From positions 2,046,001 to 2,110,000 of the forward strand of contig CM055612.1 in assembly GCA_029379385.1 (NCBI GenBank): DNA of 64,000 bases, given 5' to 3'. This stretch comes from Quillaja saponaria. Lineage: Eukaryota > Streptophyta > Magnoliopsida > Fabales > Quillajaceae. The translations under genes were made by a program, and so were the position numbers. This document shows, in pieces, positions 60,755 to 64,000 of this stretch. The number at the start of each line of letters is the position of its first letter. Position 1 is the stretch's first letter. Below the pieces are notes generated by a model. That model was not told the DNA's origin and made no database searches. It was given only the letters and a program-made list of their open reading frames with translations.

Positions 60755-62063
60755 GTAGAAGCATTGAGATAGAGGATGATATGGGAATGGATCCTCATAA
60801 CAAGAAAGCTTTGTGCCTGCGGCTCCCGTTGCTTCTGCTAAATTGAACTCCAAAATTCTATACTAGGTTTCCATAAGTTGGTGATGGTTTCAATTGGAAT
60901 AATAACGACGTGAAGGAATTGAAATCATCATGTTCACTGGCGGCAGATGCAGCTTGAAGTGTCAGAAGCACTACCTTATACATAATTCTTGAAATTTAAC
61001 CAAAAAAAAAATTATATGTTCAATCTTTTTAAGGCAGGGGCATGAAGATTTTATCTGAAATTAGAAGAATGTAAGTAATAATTTAATTTAAGTTTTCCTT
61101 AAGCACTGTCACTGCTTCTGAAAGACCTTTATCAGATACATTGTAAATGCCAAAATATGAATAGGGGGAGACTTGTAGAAGCTTTCTGAGTTTGGCTTAC
61201 TAAGACAATTCCATCCATGTAACAGTGAGCATCTTAAGAAATTTACTGTTTTTTTTTTCTTCGTATACATGTAAATTTTTTGCTTCCTTTTCAGATTTTA
61301 GTTTTTCCATTTCGTCATTTATATATAAAATTGGTTCAACTGAGTAATGGTGTGCTAATGTCTGCGCTCTTACACCTGCAGTGAAATTGAAGTGCCATGT
61401 GGACCTCAGGCCCACACATTACAAGAAATCAAATCCGAAGACTGAAGCACTTAGCCCTGGTAGAATATCTCTGGCACTGGTCTTCATCATGAGGTACTCT
61501 CTTTCTTCATGTTTTGTTATTTCATTGTTGAATTGGTTTGGACAGGTGATGGACCAAGCAAATTTGGAGTGTTCCCTCTATTAGAGTTTTTCACTTTTTC
61601 CTTTTTCCTTTTTCAGCTCTCTGTTTCGAAGAGACTTGACATGGTTATTGGAACCTATCACCTCTCTTATTTATCAAGAAACTTGACATAGTTTTTTGAA
61701 CCTGTGAAGCACAGACACTTTCCTGAGAACTCCAGTACATTGTCCGATGAGTTTCAGACACTGACACTCTTTAGATTTACTTTCGGCACGTGTGGAACAA
61801 GCCTAAAAGTGCTCGTTGAAAAAAATCATAAAAAAAAAAAATAAAGTCGTTAAAGTGTTCTAATTTATTTGATAAATAAATTAACAAATATGTTTTTAAA
61901 CAAACCTGTTACTTGGGTATGGTGTCCTTTAAGTTTTTTGAGAATTTACATATCCGCATGGTATCTTCTATTGTGTTCCTGTGTTAAGAGTTAACAACCA
62001 TATCGTATCTTATATGCTTCTTAGAATGCATTTTCCGCCCACATCCATAAATGAAGTGACCTT
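60755..62063. other. Spacer between OSB fragment and F-box remnant
   Basis: The first few hundred bases are probably the 3' untranslated part of the OSB copy. No other exon was recognised; small open frames near 61381-61691 lack family support. Confidence 0.4.
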
Positions 62064-63100
62064 ATGGCGTATATCAGGTTCAGTTGTACGTGTTCACCCT
62101 CTGAAGCACTCGCAATTGATGGTCAAGTTTGTGGCCTTTGCAACCCACTGCTAATACTTCCAGGCAAAGAAAACCATGCAACCCGTGAATTCCACAATCT
62201 TTCTGATGGCAAAACTCGCAAAATCTAAATCCCCGAACTACGTGGTAAGTGGTGCCTAGGCTCATCCTTTGGTTGGTTATTTGCTGTGGATTTCAGGTGT
62301 GGAGAGATTAGCCTATTGAATCCTACAAAGAAGGCCCATATTCAACTTCCAATGCTCTCTACTTTAACTAATCCCACAGACCATCGAACAGAAGAGTGGC
62401 AAAGTAATGTCTACTCCTATATAGACAGATCCACTACATCAAAAAACCCAAGTAAAAGCAATGACTTCGCTGTCATAGCTATATTTACAGACTACAGTGT
62501 TTTAGCTTTCTGCAAACCAGGGGATAAAGAGTGGACTACCTTAAAAACACAAGGAGATTACTGTGAAGACGTCATATACCACAAGGGTAAGTTTTATGCT
62601 ATCACAAATTTGGGTGCTCTGAAAAGAAGGGATCATTGTCATATTGATGCTCCGGTGGGACTGTGATTTTGGCACCACAAGGTGAGGAATGTCTTCGGCG
62701 GTACTTGGTTGAGACACCCGAAGGAGAGCTCTTGAAAGTTTGTAGATACATGGAATGGGAAGTTGATGATGATGAAGATGAGGAGGGGGATTATAGTCAT
62801 AGCCACACATTGCGCTTTGATGTCTACATGTTGAATGAGAATAGCAGGAGATGGACTCAAGTAAGAAGCTTGGGTAACAAGGCATTGTTATTGGGCTACA
62901 ATCGTGGGATTTGTCTCTCCGCATCCAAGCATCCCGGGTTTAAAGCTAATTGCATTTACTTCACAGATGATTACTAGGAAGGTTACAATGGAAATCCTGA
63001 TGGGTGTCACGACATGGGTGCTTATAATTTGGAAGGTGAAAGTATTAAGAGGATCTTAAAGAAAGCTCCTAAAAATGACTACCCCTTGTATCTTGGTTGA
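62064..63100 (+). pseudogene. DUF295 / SKIP23-like F-box protein remnant
   Basis: A DUF295 domain is readable across broken frames: REFHNLSDGKTRKI, GKWCLGSSFGWLFAVD, LLNPTKKAHIQLP, FAVIAIFTDYSVLAFC, YHKGKFYAITNLGAL, then in another frame RFDVYMLNENSRRWTQVRSL, GICLSASKHPGFKANCIYFT and CHDMGAYNLEGESIKRIL, ending at a TGA at 63098-63100. Lesions are a TAA at 62226-62228 inside the domain, a one-base deletion near 62650-62664 (reading passes to the next frame after DAPVG), and a TAG at 62975-62977 where the family usually has Trp. No N-terminal F-box was recognised upstream. In intact relatives the F-box links to SCF ubiquitin ligases. This copy cannot make a full protein. Confidence 0.85.
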
Positions 63101-64000
63101 AGCTCATCAAAATGAAAAAAGTGTTAAGACCTATTTTTAAAAAAATAATATTTGATTTACGCTGATAGTAACTTAAAAAGGATCACGTGTTATTAATAAT
63201 AATTAAAATTTATGATTTTAATTAAATGAATTGATGTGATATAATTATATTTATTGACAAGTAATAAATATATATATATATTTTAAATACTAAATGTTAT
63301 GCACTCTTGACTTGTGGATCCCTTTTTGTAATCTTTTCTACTAGGGTCTTCATAATTGATCACCTTATTTATCAATAGACTTAGCGTGTTCCTTACGTTT
63401 CTGCCCCTTTTCAATGGTAAATTATATTTACAGGGCCTCTTTTATTTATAGAGAGAAGAGCAGTGATTTTATAGTTACAAGGAGAAGGGTTGAAAATGAT
63501 ATGATTGTTACAGCTGTCACTTTTAGAAATAATACTGAGTTTCTTAAAAAGACACATGATAAAAAAAGTTAAAATTACTACATGCATGGAACAAATTATT
63601 CAATACAAAAAAATATATATATAATTGATATAAAGACGTAGATTTATGTTTCAACCATATATATTTTATCCTTCTTGCACTCAAGCATATAATAATTTTA
63701 TTATTTCTTCCTAAGCTTTCTGGAAGATTGACCATTGACGAGGGAGATGGAGATGGACTCAATTATATATATGGCATAAAATAATAATAATAATAAAATT
63801 TAAAAGTCGGGTGCAAACAAAGACTTGAAACATTTTGCCTTGCACATAGTGACAAATTTCCAGGAAGTTCCCCCTGATTCATGAACCACTCCCCGTCAAG
63901 TAGCACTACAAAGATCTGACGCGTATATGACATATTTCACAAAAAATTTCAGTTTCTGTCAGTGATTGTTTTAGCAAAAAAGAAAAAAGATAAGACAAAC
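63101..64000. other. AT-rich spacer to the window end
   Basis: No gene was recognised. TA runs occur near 63267-63282 and 63613-63623 and a TAA repeat near 63780-63797. Confidence 0.5.

Noticed and set aside
1..64000. CRISPR arrays, tRNA or rRNA genes, bacterial or organellar insertions
   Set aside because: No regularly spaced direct repeats, no convincing tRNA box pairs and no organelle gene order were seen by eye; a dedicated tRNA scan could still find one.

Overview
This window looks like nuclear DNA from a flowering plant, most likely a core eudicot. The evidence is large AT-rich intergenic spaces, GT-AG introns, TA, GA and A microsatellites, and a gene set typical of angiosperm nuclear genomes (HECATE and SPATULA-type bHLH factors, a class B heat-shock factor, a NAC factor, a subtilase, a BAHD acyltransferase, an RPW8 gene). 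I cannot name the species. No rRNA, tRNA, CRISPR array, bacterial operon or intact transposon was recognised.

Layout. From the left edge to about 56.8 kb every confidently recognised gene lies on the minus strand: an OBL1-type oil-body lipase cut by the window edge (1-2521), a HECATE-like bHLH (5297-6097), an orphan exon (8701-8823), the WD40 gene RID3 (9227-13529), HSFB4 (16700-17921), an 11.6 kb gene-poor tract, an LEA2/NHL-type membrane protein (29493-30648), an intronless SBT1.9/SBT3-type subtilase (33599-35875), a SPATULA/ALCATRAZ-type bHLH (38408-40476), an MBR/RHG1A-type RING-H2 E3 ligase (42310-45917), a NAC factor (50901-53652) and a BAHD acyltransferase (55370-56764). The strand then flips: an RPW8 gene (57757-58836), a 3' fragment of an OSB organellar ssDNA-binding protein gene (59929-60754) and a DUF295/F-box pseudogene (62064-63100).

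Most notable locus. The RPW8 gene encodes an N-terminal RPW8 coiled-coil domain fused to the linker and HMA domain of a HIPP metallochaperone. Next comes an in-frame minisatellite of seven imperfect 10-16 residue Lys/Glu/Val units, placed between two copies of a WG..HPFHVY..AQSQLK motif. It resembles both an integrated HMA decoy and the length-variable C-terminal repeats of RPW8/HR proteins. The right flank (RPW8 chimera, OSB fragment, broken F-box gene, degenerate repeats) looks like a rearranging accessory region, while the left 50 kb looks like ordinary developmental genes.

Frame integrity. Three otherwise well-conserved genes (RID3, the NHL gene and the MBR-type ligase) each carry exactly one extra base that breaks a conserved reading frame. 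All other exon phases fit. This may be an assembly-quality signal or real lesions, and it should be settled before these genes are called functional or pseudogenes. The NAC gene also carries a decayed tandem copy of its last coding exon.
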